Both the position numbers and the translations under genes were made by a program. A DNA stretch of 64,000 nt. It comes from Siderastrea siderea (lineage: Eukaryota > Cnidaria > Anthozoa > Scleractinia > Rhizangiidae). The first letter of the stretch is position 1, and every line of letters begins with the position of its first letter. The DNA lies in NCBI GenBank assembly GCA_964030785.1, contig OZ034968.1, positions 53,758,230 through 53,822,229 on the forward strand, in the 5' to 3' direction. Below the pieces are notes generated by a model. The model ran no database searches, was not told the origin of the DNA, and saw nothing but the letters and a program-made list of their open reading frames with translations. This document shows, piece by piece, positions 23,640-35,428 of this stretch.

Positions 23640-24907
23640 GCCCGTACATTTGACGACTCTTTTCAAATCTTCAAAATATTGCACATGTGTGACAGATTGA
23701 CTGTAATTTCGACAGTCATCGACAATTTTAACTGCAAGAAGAGAATTTCGTGAAGAACGATTGCCTCCTAGCAATAAGATTTATTTGGAGAGTCATCAAC
23801 AAATTCAGCTGAGAGAAGAATATGTCGCGAGGAACGGTTGTCTCCAAAAAGCAAGATCACGAGTAAGAATTCATTTTGTTTTTACACTTGACCATAATCA
23901 CTATCATTATGTATGTATTCATTTAGCTGCTTGGACATGTTTTGATAAAGTCTAAACTGTTAAAATATTATCTTTAATTGATATTTTATCTGAAGGTTTT
24001 AGAGCAGAGAAAATATAGGTCCAAATATAGATAGCATCTGGCTCAAAAACAGGTGGCCAACAAAATTTAGCAAGTCACCATTGTCTTGAAAACAAAGCCC
24101 TGTCTCGGAAAATTTCGTAAAGAGGTGGATAATATTGATGTCGAGAACATATTACAAAACATTTTTATCTAGTTAAGGTTTTAAAAATTAAATGGCGTCT
24201 GCTGCATGCTACCTATTGGCTGGCTTTGATCCACATTTGAGCAAATTCAATGGGCGGCATAGTTCAAGTAGAGTTGTAAAATGGTTCTGAAATTAATCTT
24301 CCTGACAGAGATGGTACTTATACTAATTACACTTCAGAGGGCTCTTCAGGAATAACCACGAACACAAAAGGGTCGTAATATGTCATTATAACCTAAATAT
24401 GATTACGTTTTCGTTCAAGCTAAGGGTTTTCATTTTATCGATTTGAATTTATTAAGTGACGTTCGACAGTTATATTCCATTATCTTCTACTAGCTCGTTT
24501 TGTGAACCAACCAATTTTCTGAATAAAGTCAATATAAGTGAAAAGTCTTGATACTTTCTAACAGCATGCCCGATACGGCACTAAATTTTAAATAGTGGTA
24601 AAATTTTATTCAAATGCTGTATAAAACCTCCGGTTTCCAAGACAATTTATAATACAGCTGGGAAAGCTTCACAGCTGGGGATCGACCTATAGATATTAAT
24701 TCCAAATTATGTGCTTGTGACGTCGGTCCGTAGAAGCGGATATCGTTTGTTTGTGTGGAACAAGGACCTGTTGTAAACTTCAAATGATTTTCGCTAACAC
24801 AAGTTCTACACTTCAGAAAGAACAACTTACACGGCATCGAATGCAGCATTAATGACGTCTTCAACTGCTATACATCTTAGAGTTAATTTGGGCATCTGAA
24901 TGATAAA
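23640..24907 (+). promoter_or_regulatory. Duplicated 5' flank of gene B (presumed promoter region)
   Basis: This flank aligns with the flank of gene C (about 35900-36823). Shared blocks include TTAAGTGACGTTCG, GGCACTAAATTTTAAATA-type sequence, GGTTTCCAAGACA and ATTAATTCCAAATTAT, interrupted by small indels. Similarity continues past exon 1 into intron 1 (25001-25210 against 36990-37205). This is direct evidence that the duplication unit included the upstream region. Motifs kept between the copies (for example GTGACGTTCG near 24456) are candidates for shared control. Confidence 0.65.
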
Positions 24908-27900
24908 ATGCGACATTTGGCAGAGAGTCACTTCTGGGATTTGCATAGTGGGGCATTTGCTATTGCTGTAGCACTGTTAGGTAGGTAAGAGTTAAGTATG
25001 TTTCAAAATTTTACAGCGTGTATATTAATCATTGTTCAGTGTTTTTAAAGACAGCTGGATACACGAGAAAACATGAAAAAAGTTATACGCTGCTGGACTC
25101 AAGCTGCTTTACGTTAATCAACAAATATTGCGCAGTGTATCATGTTTGTTGAACACTAAATGAAGCAAATATCTGAAACGTTGTTGATCAGAGTAGAACC
25201 AGCGATCGACGTTAGACAAATTTTACATCAGTGAGTTTTACAGTAATAAAAAGTCAAAATACCATCATAAGAAAATGCACTATGTAAACATGCGACAGTA
25301 CATCATCGAGTACAAAAGAATCGTCGGCTCATAAACCTTAGACTAACTAGACAAAAAATGATTTAAAAATCAGAATACCAAGGCTATTCCTTTATTTCAT
25401 CCCGAAAAATTCTTAGGTTGATTTCGTTGTTCCTTTGCGACTACCGACGCAGACATTTCAGCGCCAAGCTACAGCAATTATTTTTCTTCTTTCTACTCTG
25501 CAGACACATTAAGCATTGTCATTTTTTTAAATTTTTTTTTTCTGAATTATCCGGGGGCGCATCGTCAATTAACAGGGCTTGACAGTTTGACCAAAATTTG
25601 ATGATGGCGTCAGCTACATTTTCTTTCTCTTTCTTTCTTTCTTTCTTTCTTTCAAAAACTAGTCAATCATAAAATAGTAAATTGGCTGGTCCGTATGAAC
25701 GCCTAATCGCTTTTTATAATCTACATTTTTGCAGATTAATAAATCGCTTAGAAAGAAAAAACACACAGGTCGTTACTTAGACAAAACACAACATATTATT
25801 TATTAGGCGTCACCGACGCACTTAACTAATGAGTATTTGTGTAACGAGGAAGAGCATAGGAAAAATTTTCATGAGAGGTAACCGTTGGCAATATTGTAAA
25901 CGCCCACCCAGGCGACTGGACCGCTAAGCAACCACGACGGTCTTCTGAAAACAAATGCAAGAGTACAAATTTACGGAGAGAAAGGAAACTTTACCCTCGT
26001 GTGGTCACGTCCTCAACAAAACCCAGAATTTGATCATTTCACGTTATCTCAGTTTTTTGTTTGTCGAGGATGGCAAAGAAATAGACCAATATGTTACGAA
26101 AATTGTCTAGTTTTACCCCGATCGTTCCGGAACATTCGCTAGAACTCTCCAGAACATTATAGAATGCTGAGTCATTTTAATAACTATGTAATCTCTTGGA
26201 ATAGTAAGCAGTTATGTAATGCTACTAAAAATAGATTTCTTAGAAGTTTCTAGAACGTGTGATGTAAAGTATATAAGTAAGCAGCTGTCAGTCATTTCAA
26301 GGAGTTTTAGAAGCAGTTTTCAGAGACAGTTTAAGCAGTTTACATTTTTTTGAAGTGGCTGTGTGCCGAACATAATGTAGTGGCTGTGTGCCTAGCTGTG
26401 AGTCTGTGTGACATAGAAGTGCTGTTAGCCGTGAAGACAACTTCAGCTTGAGATTAATCGTCGGACAACCCTGCGTTCTGTTTAGTTCAGTAAGCATCTC
26501 AACTAAAACATCGAACCTTGTAACACAATATGTAACGTACGTTAGGATACGTTGTTTTTCTAAGTAAACCTTTTGTTTAGTGACGTTTTCGTCGCCTTCG
26601 TGTTTGTTTAATGTAAGGGAGAAGGGGTAAAGATTTGATTTGGCTCCATCCGGGATCACGCCAGATCGATGTGAAGTTTCCAGGGAAAAATGCAAATGAC
26701 ATACAAAAGTTAGCAGCTAGATAGGAAAGGCAGCATCGAAGTTTCGTTGTCTTCCAAAAAAAATGTACGTGCCAGCACTGGAAGTAAAAATTGAACTTTT
26801 CTCATCATAAGCTTAAAAACCATTCTTAACAAAAATTTCCACTCAAAAGCTGATAGCAAGGCAAGCGCACGCTGATCATGAATTCTTTGGATTTTCAGAC
26901 CTGTGGCCTTCGACCAAGTCTAATATATAGATTTAGCCAAGCCTAAAAGCGGAGCTCCACTTTTTTTTTATTGCTGGAACTTATTCATTTTTAAAGCAAT
27001 TACCAAAAAAAGGAAAGGGAAAAGAAATAATGAAAAAAAAACTCCCCTGCCTCTGGGATTTGAACCCACTGCAGCTGCCATCGCTGAAGCGTAAGGGGAT
27101 CGTGCTAACCACTCGAGAACCTGCTATGTCTTCAAACGAAGTTTTCATTTTAATACTTAAACAGCTGTTTATTGATCGCGGCTCGGTTGACTAAAGAGGC
27201 GGATGTTATTCTGGGAAAATGTGTTCGGACCGCTACAAAAACCATGGTTGTGGACAGCAAAAACCGGAAGGCACTAGCTCTGCTATGTTTGAGGTCGGGA
27301 CTGCGCCCAAATGCTGCGAATTCAAGCGATATGTACTTCCACTCGATTCGACGTTACGCGAGTTACTGAATAGCAGAACTCAAGAAAGAGAAAGTTTCAG
27401 TTCGTCACTTAAACTTTTCTCCTTCCACTTTTACAGTATAGATATTAGATATTTTTTCTCAAGTTTAACCCATTGACTCCTGAAGAAATTTACGCGCGAC
27501 CACCCCCAATTTCCTGAGCATTTCTCAGCATTCAGTCGAAATAAACGACCTGAAAAAATTAACACAATGCGCAGTAGATAAAGACAAATTCTCAGCTTTT
27601 GTTGTTACGTTTTATTTCCCCATGGATAGTTAGTGAGTTATTTTTTAATAACAAGGATTTGTCAGGATCGAAAACTTATTGTCAAATTTAGCTCCAAAAC
27701 AAGGTTTAAGGAATTTTTTCAACCACGAGCCATTTGCAGTCAAAATCGCGATATATTGCACAATTATTATTCATCAGAACTTTTATTCCAACCACTTTTT
27801 CAACACCAGAGGGAAAAATAGAGAAGTTTAACTTAGTAGAAAATCTGCAAAACGCTCAGAAATGCAGGCGCTTGGTACAAAAAGCAAACACGTGCTCAGA

Positions 27901-30900
27901 GACACGTATTCCTATGCTGTTCCTTTACCGTTCAAAATACTCCCACCGGGAATCACCTAATTCCATAAAATTCTTAAACGGATTCCATTTATTTTACATT
28001 ACAAAGAAAGCCATTTTTCATTTATTTCTATAACAGCGAAATTTTAACATGAAATGAAGAAAAATTTGAGACAAGATCACTGCCCCAAAAGGATCAGGTT
28101 TCGGGGTCAAAATGGAAGCTTATGCAAATAACTGTTCGCATGTTTAGTTCTATTTTCGTTGTGAGAATTGAACAAATGTGCTTGTAGAAATAAAAAGAAT
28201 CTTCAGAAAAGAAAATTTGATGCAAACTGAAGAAAAAAGTCACGAATCGAAGAGGGAAAGCAGGCTTTAAAACACAGATGGCGCAACAGAAATAAGCGCG
28301 TCTGCTTTCGATTCGTACACAAAAAATACAGCGCAAGAAGCACAGTCATTTCCGATCTGATGGTTAAATTTAATAGTTTTCTGAGCCAGTGAGTTAAACA
28401 ACACATCATAGGAAATAAAATTTACACTGAAAGGAAAGATTCACAAGTCTTGATTTCTGCTCGCAAAATTTGTCTCCACGTGGTCTTCAAGTCTTGTTGA
28501 ATCGGCTAAACTTTTCATCGCTTTGTACTCGGAAACTATCCACTTCAAAGCGTCCTAAACATTCACTGACCTAAAGCAAAAGTTTTGCCTTTCATTTTGA
28601 GACTCAGAGAGGTTTTTTTTTTCGTAAAGAGCGAGAAAGAACCGTAAATTGCACTGCCTCTCCGTGCGTAAATAACATGCTGCGCCATATTTCTTCGTCG
28701 CAAATCGAGGGACCAAAAAAAGTCTTTCTAGCACAGGTAGCCAAAGCTTGAGTTACGGAAAAGTTCCATCTTTCCCAACATTTGTCACCATAAATATATG
28801 CAAATATATGCAAAGATGCTAAATAAATCGTAAAAAACAAAATCTACTGTGTCCGGGAGGTGTGCACGGTGAGCAAGAACAAATAGCCACACTTCAAACA
28901 TGAAACGTCGCACCCCAACGCAGCAGCTTTCGCCATGTCCACGCCATTGTGCGAATTGTCCAGTGAGAAGAGAACAGCGAGATGAGATTAGCATATTTGC
29001 ATATATTTGTGCGCAAAGGTCGGCGGTAGAATACCGACATTTGATTTCTTTTACAAGAAGCTCAAAATATTGCCGTTTGTGGTGACAAATGTTGGGAAAG
29101 ATGGAACTTTTCCGGTGTACAGTTGTTTTTCGACTATGGATTCATTCAGGTTTGAGAAAATTGTGAGTGGAAATGGCGCATTTCAAGAAATATAGCTCAT
29201 TTGGTGAAAAGAGGTATGCTTTTGTGCGGGTGAATTAGCAGATTAGTGTGCAACCTTGCATAATATTATAATACTAATTGGAAGCAAAAATTAGAAAGAC
29301 GCTTATTCTCGCTCGGAGAGCGAATTTTCGCCCTAGATAGTAAATACGTAAGATATAAACAAAGAAATGCTGTTTATTTCATAAAATTTTATTAATTTTC
29401 AGTCATAACTCAAGCTTTGGCTACCTGTGTTTCTAGTACCCCGAAAGAGTTCCAAAAATATGCGCAAAAGACATATTCTGATTGGTTTATTTGTCCCCTT
29501 TAACAATAGAACAATAGGGGAACCAAAATCCTTAAGGAGGAGAAGGTAGAGGCTTTTTCAAACACGTGGTTTTACCGGGGCGGTTTCGGGCGGTTCAGGA
29601 AATTCAGGGGTTGTCACGCACGGGTGGTTTCGGGCGCTTCAGGTGTCAATGGGTTAAAACTGACAAACATCGTTTTTGCTAACTAAGCTTGAGCTTTTAA
29701 AGAAATCTCTTTTTCAAAAGATGGCATTCTTGGTCGGGTTGCCTTGGACTCCCCCCCCCCCCCTTCCCCAGAGTCTTTACGGACGGACGTGCGCTGACAT
29801 CAGAACTAAAATTTCTCGTATCGATAGGTTACCAAATTTGCTTACCAATGGTGCTCCGCTCAGCGGCCTTCGGCCGCAAAAGGAGCTCCGCTAAAAACCA
29901 GGGCCCAGTTAACTCAGCCTCTTGTTTCTCTTGTGGAAAAGAGTTTTCGGTGTTAATTTTAAGTATCCGTTTGAAGGCAACCATAGTCAAAACGCGGAGC
30001 AAAAAGACTTTACAAGAAATTCTGTTCACTTGGCTATATGACTAAACTAAAAGCTGGCACTAATCCGGGGTTAGCTTAATCCTGCTTCGAACGACCAGAC
30101 CCAGGACGTGGAGCTAATGGACTAGACTTGTTTTGTTTTGAGTAATCACAAGGGGTCATCAAGTTTTCCTTCCTTTCTAAACAATGGATGTTATTGTTTC
30201 TTAAGGATTAGTCTTCGTCATTGGACTTGTTGGTAACGGAATTGTGGTAGCATTTATCACATCCCTGCGCCGGCGTGGTGATCTACAAAGGTCCTCCGTT
30301 CAGCTGTTTCTCCTTCACTTGGCAATATCCGATTTGATGGTGTGCCTGCTATGCATTCCGCTGACTATCTTTTCAAATTTTCACTATCCTACTCAGTACC
30401 ACACAAGAGATAATGGCCTGTGCAAGTTCTCACGATTCATGCAGGTAGGGGAAATGTCCTTATCAGTTTCACTGCGAGACCTATCCATCAAAAATTTGTG
30501 GCAATCGAGAGGAACTCCTTGCATGGTTACAGCCAAAAAAGCCAACTTCTCTCTCTGGTATGAAAACAGTGTGTGATAAAAAAAGACAAAAACAGGCCGG
30601 GCCAAAGAAGTAAGAAAAATACACCACCTAGTAGTACTTTTGAACGACGTTTTCCACTACTTCCTGTCTAAATGCTATTATCCAATATTTTTCGTATATT
30701 ACGCAAATAGGCTTCTGATAAGAGTGTCAGCTAATAGATTCAACATTTCAATTTAGCATTGTTCAACGATGTTGAATTGCTCATGTTAAATTTGTTTGGC
30801 CACCTCGTTGACTGAGTTGGTTGAATGATGCAGAACGAAGATTAATTTCTATCAGGCATTCCACTCAACACCACACAACATTTCTTTTGTTCTCAGGTGT

Positions 30901-32828
30901 AAACTAAAAACAACAATGTTGATTGGCTTGGCCGACTCAGCCAGCAGCGTTGAACACACCTGCAATATTGCTAGCGCAGCATAAAATTGCTTTGGCAAAA
31001 TATTCAGACACTGGGCTCGTGAAATTTTGACAAAGAGATCTACAGTAATTTGGTGTTTTGCATTTTAACGTTTACTGAACACGTCCTTCGTCAGATTTCA
31101 GTTTTTGTTTGTATTGGAGTTAGGCGTGTTCTGAACCAGTATTCTACGAAATTTCATGACATTCCAATGAGCGGTTCCATATCAGTGCATTCCCACTCAA
31201 CCATGCAGTCATGCAGCTCTTACAAGGTCTTCTCTGACTTGCCGAGAAAACAATAGAACAAACAACAAAACGATGAACCCTAGCCCTGAAAACAATAGAG
31301 CTGTGTGATACCAAGGTCCACTAAAATTAGATGTTGTTAAGAGCTGCGTGGTATCTGCGATTTTCTGGTTAACTGCACATCCGTTGTATTTAGTAGGGTT
31401 CTCGCTCCATACAAACAATCCCAGGGCAGGGTACTTTCGAATAGTATTTCCTTTAATACGTTGAAAAACTAACGTTTTAAGACGGAAAATAACACTTGCA
31501 CAATCTTCAATATTTACTTGGACAAAGTAAAATCGTCGCTGTACAGGTGCCATGTTTGTTTTTCTTAAACCTTTGTGTGCGCGCTAACTCACGTCAGTAG
31601 TACAACTCGTAGAGCGCACGCAAACTGTGTTCAGACACCTTAAAATGAACTAACATTCAGTGCGACCACAGAAATTATCAATGTCCATACCTGATAAAAT
31701 AAGAAATGTTGAAAGGTGTTGAATCGAAAATTTGATGGCAGTCAAAGTTCGTTCAACACCATTCAACAGGGTGACCGAACGCGTTTCCTTTCAATACGTC
31801 GAATTCAACAAATTTTGAATGTTGTTTAATGGAACTGTGAAATCTGTCTGACCAAGCTAGATGTGACAAGTTGCCATAAACTTTGTACAAAAATTTCAAA
31901 TTACCTATTGCCAGCCACGGAAAACACGAACTTCGAACTTGTCACTCATTTATTTTTCCTTTTTTTACAGTTCTTTGGCCCGGTGATCTCTGTCAGCCTA
32001 TTGACTGTAATAAGTATCGATCGCTACCTGACGTTTGTGAAGCAAAAATTTACCTGCAGCCAAAGGGCGTGGTATTTCAAACCCCATTGGTTGATCTTCT
32101 TCGCCTGGGTGTACGGTATAAGTTTACCTCTTCCAATTTTTTATTCTACTGATGTTGTTCGCCTTAATTTTACAAACAACGCAGTATATTACTGCACCAC
32201 TACACAGGGCAACACGCTCTTTGGAAGAATTTACCTTCTTGCCTTAGTTTTACTTGGATTTGTAATTCCCTTAGCAACAATGATCGTATCATACTGTCGT
32301 GTTTTAAGATTCGTATGGACCAGGCATAGGAGACTTTCGTCTTCCGTAGCTCCCGGATGTAACGCTAGAATCACGAACGCAAAGCTCTTGGAACGCTCCA
32401 GAAATAGGGTTCTTTGTGTTTTGCTGACTGTTGTTATTTGCTTTGTAACTTGTTGGCTGCCGTTTGCTCTTTACCATGGAATCTTGGAGCGATATGTCAA
32501 GGAACCTCCTAACCCCATGGATGCGGTGCGACTGATTACCTATGGCGTGGGCTTAGCCAACTCAATGTGCAACCCATTCATTTACTATTTCAATGTTGGA
32601 GGAAGATCATTCCGCTCCATGAAAAGACGATTCATTGAAATAATGGGAGGAGGAACAAGACCGGCACCAAAAACTGATGGAAGTTGTGCGAATCATTCAA
32701 GGTCTGCATCCTGGAATATAATGCAGTTAGGCTTTCACCCAAACAACTTTGTTTGTCCAACCCCTAACTGTACATTAGACAACAATCGTGTTAAATTAGC
32801 ATTTACCAACGAAATTCACAGTTGGTGA
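24908..32828 (+). CDS. GPCR gene B: class A peptide-type receptor, 3 exons
   Basis: Exons 24908-24980, 30206-30444 and 31971-32828 join to 389 codons plus stop and keep the same phases (1, 0) as gene A. Exon 2 is two codons longer, in the first intracellular loop (RRRGDLQRSS against RRRGQKSS). All core class A residues are kept: GN in TM1, LAISD in TM2, the TM3 cysteine (LCKFSRF), DRY (SIDRYLTFVKQ), YYC in ECL2, a CWLP motif in TM6 (FWLP in gene A) and NPFIYY in TM7. The TM domain is much more conserved than the tail, which is Asn/Ser-rich and ends HSW. The acceptor of exon 2 is TTAAG, weaker than its paralogues. Intron 1 is ~5.2 kb and intron 2 ~1.5 kb, both full of mobile DNA. The frame is open and the protein looks functional; the ligand is unknown. 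Confidence 0.88.
25618..25653 (+). repeat. (TTTC)n microsatellite in gene B intron 1
   Basis: Short TTTC tetranucleotide run with one CT interruption. Confidence 0.85.
26092..26525. mobile_element. Solo LTR with 5-bp target duplication
   Basis: The unit starts TGTTACGAAA and ends CTTGTAACA, so TGTTAC/GTAACA are inverted termini. It is flanked on both sides by CAATA (26087-26091 and 26526-26530), a perfect 5-bp target duplication. A TATATAAG box at about 26268 fits an LTR promoter. No internal retroelement sequence is adjacent, so this is the product of recombination between two LTRs. Orientation is + if the TATA-like box is used. Confidence 0.8.
27040..27125 (-). repeat. tRNA-derived SINE head
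   Basis: On the minus strand GAGTGGTTAGCACG (A-box-like) and GGGTTCAAATCCC (B box) are spaced as in a tRNA gene with a longer variable region. The 5' and 3' acceptor stems do not pair, so it is a SINE relic rather than a tRNA gene. An A-rich stretch lies just downstream on the minus strand (27000-27040). Confidence 0.5.
27469..29653. mobile_element. TTAA-flanked TIR element (piggyBac/Kolobok-like, non-autonomous)
   Basis: TTAA flanks both ends (27465-27468 and 29654-29657). The element begins CCCATTGACTCCTGAAG and ends as the reverse complement of CCCATTGACACCTGAAG; imperfect similarity continues for ~55 bp (CCACCC, AATTTCCTGA). TTAA target sites are typical of piggyBac and Kolobok. No transposase is recognised among its ORFs. 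A second element is nested at 28727-29436. Confidence 0.65.
28727..29436. mobile_element. Nested inverted-repeat element
   Basis: Ends CTAGCACAGGTAGCCAAAGC and its inverse near 29405-29436 (GCTTTGGCTACCTGTGTTTC) are followed inward by a second inverted pair: GTTCCATCTTTCCCAACATT (28764 on) against AATGTTGGGAAAGATGGAAC near 29089. The inner right arm lies 280 bp before the outer right arm, so an insertion or rearrangement split the right arm. No ORF of note. Confidence 0.6.
30750..31832. mobile_element. TIR element in gene B intron 2 with diverged ~150-bp ends
   Basis: The left end (30750-30900: CATTGTTCAACGATGTTGAA, ATTCCACTCAACACC, CAACATTTCTTTTG, TCAGGTG) aligns to the reverse complement of the right end (31685-31832: CATTCAAAATTTGTTGAATT, GATTCAACACC, CAACATTTCTTATT, ATCAGGTA). 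The interior holds the minus-strand ORF at 31209-31553. No transposase is present. Confidence 0.6.
31209..31553 (-). CDS. Hypothetical 114-residue membrane protein ORF inside a TIR element
   Basis: ATG in a good context (AAACATGG), 114 codons. Residues ~85-106 form one strong hydrophobic segment (SGLGFIVLLFVLLF) followed by a basic RQVREDLVR tail. The stretch before it has two cysteines and one N-glycosylation motif (NFS). Together this looks like the last exon of a single-pass membrane protein. I do not recognise the family. It lies on the strand opposite gene B, within intron 2 and between inverted repeats, so it may be a captured host fragment rather than a working gene. Confidence 0.35.
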   Translation of the reverse strand: MAPVQRRFYFVQVNIEDCASVIFRLKTLVFQRIKGNTIRKYPALGLFVWSENPTKYNGCAVNQKIADTTQLLTTSNFSGPWYHTALLFSGLGFIVLLFVLLFSRQVREDLVRAA

Positions 32829-32971
32829 GGAGACGGCATAAATACTGCACTGTAAATAATGCGGGGCATTTTAAGACAGAACCACGGATTACTGTTTTCC
32901 TTTAATTACTGTTTTCCTTATAAATTAAACGAACGCAAACAAAGCTGGAAACTATTGACAAATGGCGGCAG

Positions 32972-34480
32972 CTTATTTATTTATTTATCTATTTATTTAC
33001 TAATTTATTTATTTTTTATTTATTACAATTTAATAGAAAATAATTTTAATTATTTAAAATTAATAGACAATAAGAAAGGCCATAAGGACGATTTGTAAAA
33101 GAGTTCAGCAGTTCCATATAAAAACAAATCACCTTATTCAGAATAGATTATATACAAACATGAAAAATACTACCACTAACAGCTAACTGTAAATTAATTT
33201 TCAAAAATCAATTTACATTTTCATTAAAAAATTACAACTTTAGATTTGAAAATGTCCTCACTGGATGCAGAGCGGGCCTCAAAGGGCAGAATGGTCCATC
33301 TGTTTACTATCATATGAAAGAAACTGTTTTTAATTAAGTACGTTTGTCCTGGCATATCTCCTTTTTAATGATCTAGTATCGAAGTGGTGAAGTGAGTATA
33401 GGTCCTCTTGACAATAAAAATCCAAAAACTGAGAGAATTCCACATCCATATAACCACTGAGGGCCTAAAACAAAAAAGTGACACCAAATAGGAAACGCCT
33501 CTGTTCGAGGGTTAACAGCTTAAGCTTGCTTAAACGAACATCACATGGTTCTTCGGATTTTAGAATAAACTTCGTTGCCATACGATGAATTCTTTCTAGT
33601 TAGTCTATATTTCTTTATGTGAATGGGGACCACACAACTGAACAGTACTCCAAATTAGACATGACTAGGGAGCAATACAGGTTCTTTAAGGCGGTTGTAT
33701 CCTAGAGATCCTTGCAAGCTAAGTACTTTTGATTAATGCCCAGCATTCTGTTTGCCTTAGCAGTAATCATATCAGTATAAGAGTTATCGGATAAACTGCT
33801 ATTAGTCAATATTCCCAGATCCTTAAATTCCTTAACCTCCTCAAGAACAGTATCATTCATACGCACACCGTTGGTAAATTGTAGTTGTTTCCTAGTTATT
33901 CTCATGATCTTGCATTTTTTGATGTAAAATCCGTCTGATCGTCTGATTGCACAGGCCCCAGTGATGAAGTTTGTCTGAGTCCTCTTGAAAGTAAATCTGA
34001 TCTTCATCGCAGTCAATTATTCTAAACATCTTACTACCATCAGCATACAGTGCAATGGTGCTATCAGGGCAAACTACGGCTGGTAAGTCATTGATAAAAA
34101 TTACAAAAAATAGTGGTCCAAGTATGGAGCCGTCAGTGGTACACTGAAGGTGATTCCGTCCATGAGGAAGAACAACCACCGATAACTATTCTTTGTCTTC
34201 GCGCGGTTACTAAGATAGTCTTCAAACCAGTTCAACAGTTCCCCAGAAATTCCGAAAATTACAAAGCTTGTGCAGCAAGGCCTAACGGGGAACACGATCA
34301 AAGGCCTTAGAAAAATCGAGAAAGACCACATCAACTTGGCGTCCCTCATCGACGGGTTTTGCCCACTTGTGATGAGTCAAAATTAGTTGTGTAGCAGTAG
34401 ATCTCTCTTTGACGAAACCATGTTGCCAATCGGACAGGTGAGCAGAGACATGCAAATAAATTGCAGTGTGAACTATACGT
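32972..34480 (-). mobile_element. Decayed LINE (CR1/jockey-type) ORF2 fragment, 3' of gene B
   Basis: Minus-strand frames from 34349 downward read FGISGELLNWFEDYLSNRAK, then GSILGPLFFVIFINDLPAV, then a catalytic motif changed to YADGSKMF (YADD expected). After further frame changes come KEFKDLGILT and TAKANRMLGI, then LVMSNLEYCSVVWSPF. This is the order of finger, palm (motifs B and C) and thumb of CR1/jockey-type reverse transcriptases. Several frameshifts and stops plus the lost second aspartate mark it as dead. A (TTTA)n run at 32973-33026 is the expected 3' tail on the minus strand. Confidence 0.8.
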
Positions 34481-35346
34481 TCCTATAGCTATTATAATTG
34501 AAAAAATACTCCTTCAAATGTCTTCTGTTTGTGAAGATACGATCGTGTTGTTTACAAGAGCATTTACACTAGTTCAAATTTTATCCCGGATAAAACGGGG
34601 TTTGTTGGGTGTGCCCTGAAAACGCAACCATTTTTTCGAAAAAATTGGGACTAAAATCTCGTCATGTTTGCGTTATTTACCTGTTTTGCCGACTTGAGAA
34701 TACTTCGCAAACATACAACTTTCCAATTTTCTTCGTTCGAAGAACTGATCTATGGCAAGAAAAGTGTTCTATGTTATAGAAAAACTTTTCTGCAACATAG
34801 AAATCTGATTACTCGCGAACAAACATTCGTATACAACACTTCACTACTAGTAAGAATTTATTTTTTCAGCAGCGCAGGGAATTTTCAATTTTAGTTTTGT
34901 TTTGCCCGAAAAAACGACTGAAACGTGAAAAAAAAACTAATTGAGACGGCATTATCGCATTACACTGATGGCGTTGTAAGAAAATATATAAACCCCCTTG
35001 GGATCCGTCACCTAGTACGGAATATATTTTTTGCAAACTAGTTGCCAATATAATGCAGTACTCATTACCGTCTCAAAATGTCAATTCAACAAAAAACACA
35101 GTCGTAACAGTGAGGTGGTCGTATAAATTGCTCTGGTGATTATAGAGAAGCGCGCGCACTGATTGGTCGAGGATTACGTCATATCTTGCTATAATAACCC
35201 CGCGAAAGGTGACTATAATACTGAAGCACTACTTTTCAAAATGGCCACCGAGCGATTTTTGATGTTTCTGGAGAAAATTAAAAAAAAGTATTTGATCTGA
35301 CAATCACCTGAGCAATTATACTAAAAAAATTATTCTCCTCAGGCTC
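34481..35346. other. 3' flank of gene B block and spacer
   Basis: 34500-34880 is similar to 48580-48970 downstream of gene C (shared CGTGTTGTTTACAAGAGC-like and TATACAACACTTC-like blocks), so it marks the right part of the duplicated unit. No gene seen from 34880 to 35346. Confidence 0.5.
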
Positions 35347-35422
35347 AGTGAATATTGTGGAATAATTCCCTCGACTTCGTCTCCGGGATTATTCCACAAT
35401 ATTCACTTCGCCTTCGGCGAAG
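35347..35422. repeat. Two adjacent hairpins
   Basis: AGTGAATATTGTGGAATAAT (35347 on) pairs with ATTATTCCACAATATTCACT (to 35407), a ~23-bp stem with a 14-base loop. TTCGCCTTCGGCGAA follows directly. This is MITE-like; no gene uses it visibly. Confidence 0.65.
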
Positions 35423-35428
35423 CGAATT

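Noticed and set aside
23194..23649. His/Pro/Thr-rich minus-strand ORFs
   Set aside because: Translated (CAC)n repeat, as at 19.5 kb.
27040..27125. True tRNA gene
   Set aside because: A and B boxes are present but acceptor and anticodon stems do not close.
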